Below, piece by piece: positions 62,933 through 64,000 of a DNA stretch of 64,000 bases (position 1 is its first letter; every line of letters begins with the position of its first letter). The position numbers and the translations under genes are program-made. The notes beneath the pieces are model-generated. The model ran no database searches, was not told the origin of the DNA, and saw nothing but the letters and a program-made list of their open reading frames with translations. Origin of the DNA: Roseococcus sp. SDR (lineage in GTDB: Bacteria > Pseudomonadota > Alphaproteobacteria > Acetobacterales > Acetobacteraceae); assembly GCF_019083995.1 (NCBI RefSeq), contig NZ_JAHRCU010000008.1, positions 1 through 64,000 of the forward strand, read 5' to 3'.

Positions 62933-64000
62933 TCAGAAGCGCGTCCCGAAGCCGAAACGGAATACCTGGGTCTGGTCGTAGGATTGCTTCACCACCGCCT
63001 GCGCGAGGTCGATGTTGATCAGCCCGAAGGGGCTGCGCCAGGAGATGCCGACGCCCGTGCCCACGCGCGGCGAGGAACTGGTGCCGATATTGGGGCCCTG
63101 CACCGTGTCCCACAGCGCGCCGACATCCACGAAGGCACGGCCCAGCAGGCCGATTTCGGACGGAATGCCCGGAAGCGGGAAGCGCATCTCCGTGCTCTGC
63201 GTCCAGAGGCGGCGGCCGCCCAGGGCGTCGTTGGTCTGCAGGTCACGCGGGCCGGCGCCGGCCAGCGCGAAGCCGCGCAGGTTCTCGCCGCCCAGGAAGA
63301 AGCGGTCCACGATGCGCTCCTGGTTCCCGTTGCCGTTCCAGGGCTCGATGTAGCCAAGGCTGCCCGAGATGCTCAGGACGTAGTCCGGGTGCCCGAAGAC
63401 CTGCTCGAAGGGCAGGAAGAGGGCGCCGTCCAGGCGGGCGCGGAAGAAGGCCACGTCGCCGCCCAGGCCCGCGAAGTCGGTGCCGAGGCGCATGATGTAG
63501 CCGCGCCGCGGCTCGATCAGGTTGTCGCGGGTGTCATAGGCGATGGTCTGGCTGATCTGGCTCAGCAGCGTCGTGCCGGCCTGCTCCTGGATGTAGATCG
63601 AGGCGCCCGGCTGGATGTTGTAAACTTCGCGGTTGATCAGGCTGTAGGACCAGGACTGGCGCAGGCGCTCGTTGAACTCGTAGCCCGCGCGGACCGCGAA
63701 GCCGCCGCGGCGCTCGCTGAACTGCGAGATGTTCTGCAGGTTTCGCTGGATGTAGAAGAGGTCCGCGCCGACCGCGAGGTTGCGGTCCATGAATTGCGGG
63801 TTGGTGGCCGAGAGGTCAAGCTGGCTGCGGCGCTGGGCGAGCGTCGCATTGATGCGCGCATCAATGCCGGTGCCCGAGAGGTTGCGCTCGCGCAGGCCGA
63901 CATCCGCCAGGAAGCCGGCATCCGTCGAGTAGCCGCCGCCGATGCTGACCTCACCCGTCGCGCGCTCGACGACCTGGGTGTTCAGGATCGTGCGGTCCGG
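62933..64000 (-). CDS. bamA: Outer membrane assembly factor BamA, C-terminal part
   Basis: The visible 355 residues comprise the last part of the POTRA region and the outer-membrane barrel; the start lies beyond the right edge. Family motifs are GEVSIGGGYSTDAGF, LRERNLSGTG, the barrel segment IAYDTRDNLIEPRRGY, GGENLRGFALAGAGPRD with the loop-6 RGF (VRGF/Y-type), and LWTQSTEMRFPLPG. The final residue is phenylalanine (FGFGTRF), the C-terminal signature that BamA itself recognises. It heads the bamA-ompH-lpxD-fabZ-lpxA-lpxI operon. Confidence 0.96.
   Translation of the reverse strand, partial: PDRTILNTQVVERATGEVSIGGGYSTDAGFLADVGLRERNLSGTGIDARINATLAQRRSQLDLSATNPQFMDRNLAVGADLFYIQRNLQNISQFSERRGGFAVRAGYEFNERLRQSWSYSLINREVYNIQPGASIYIQEQAGTTLLSQISQTIAYDTRDNLIEPRRGYIMRLGTDFAGLGGDVAFFRARLDGALFLPFEQVFGHPDYVLSISGSLGYIEPWNGNGNQERIVDRFFLGGENLRGFALAGAGPRDLQTNDALGGRRLWTQSTEMRFPLPGIPSEIGLLGRAFVDVGALWDTVQGPNIGTSSSPRVGTGVGISWRSPFGLINIDLAQAVVKQSYDQTQVFRFGFGTRF

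Overview
The window looks like chromosomal DNA of a GC-rich alphaproteobacterium, most likely a Roseomonas-like member of the Acetobacteraceae. This is inferred from family content and gene order (rpsP-rimM-trmD-rplS-leuC-leuD-leuB, bamA-ompH-lpxD-fabZ-lpxA-lpxI, a DUF4167 protein, an RpoH sigma factor, a hopanoid-type HpnG nucleosidase, several Bug-type solute receptors), not from a database search. Coding density is very high and many neighbours overlap by 1-4 bases. I see three tRNA genes and no rRNA, CRISPR array, insertion sequence or prophage. No gene-free stretch exceeds 300 bases.

Layout. 1-4.7 kb: surface polysaccharide genes, with dTDP-rhamnose synthesis (rmlB, rmlA, start of rmlC) on the minus strand, divergent from an ABC-2 exporter (permease and ATPase) and a methyltransferase. 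4.7-6.6 kb: a 57-bp tandem repeat, obgE, rpmA, rplU. 6.9-14.6 kb: a Rid-family protein, an FAH-family hydrolase, ubiG, lysC, a nitronate monooxygenase-like enzyme, a RodZ-like protein, ispG, a GST and a VOC protein. 14.7-21.5 kb: hisS-prfA-prmC, a DUF4167 protein, tRNA-Glu, the DUF2256/DUF6476 pair, rluD, rpoH. 21.5-25.8 kb: a 1417-residue repeat protein with RTX repeats at the N-terminus and cadherin-like domains to the end. 25.9-32.6 kb: small metabolic genes, two glycosyltransferases and a NYN-domain protein. 32.7-44 kb: thrS-infC, an esterase, a Bug receptor, then ffh-rpsP-rimM-trmD-rplS and leuCDB. 44.1-49.8 kb: tRNA-Arg, then a minus-strand operon (AtzG-like protein, amidase, HpnG-like nucleosidase, Bug receptor), then a CoA-transferase/HMG-CoA-lyase-like pair. 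50-54 kb: rplY, pth, an unknown protein, ychF, an amidohydrolase, a second tRNA-Arg. 54.3-58.9 kb: accessory metabolic enzymes. 58.9-64 kb: the outer-membrane/lipid A operon, read leftward from bamA (cut by the window end).

How the genes work together. One theme is the cell envelope: dTDP-rhamnose supply and polysaccharide export, lipid A synthesis (lpxD, lpxA, lpxI with fabZ), outer-membrane protein assembly (bamA, OmpH/Skp), hopanoid maturation, glycosyltransferases and RodZ. A second is translation: ribosomal proteins L27, L21, S16, L19 and L25, HisRS, ThrRS, IF3, RF1 and its methylase, RimM, TrmD, RluD, Pth, YchF, ObgE, tRNAs and Ffh. The rest is amino-acid, isoprenoid and carboxylic-acid metabolism.

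No clearly new multi-gene system is visible. The observations most worth following are a hairpin family located at three convergent gene junctions with compensating stem changes, an apparent AUA start codon for infC, the reversed RTX/cadherin protein with an internal module duplication, and the AtzG-like/amidase operon.
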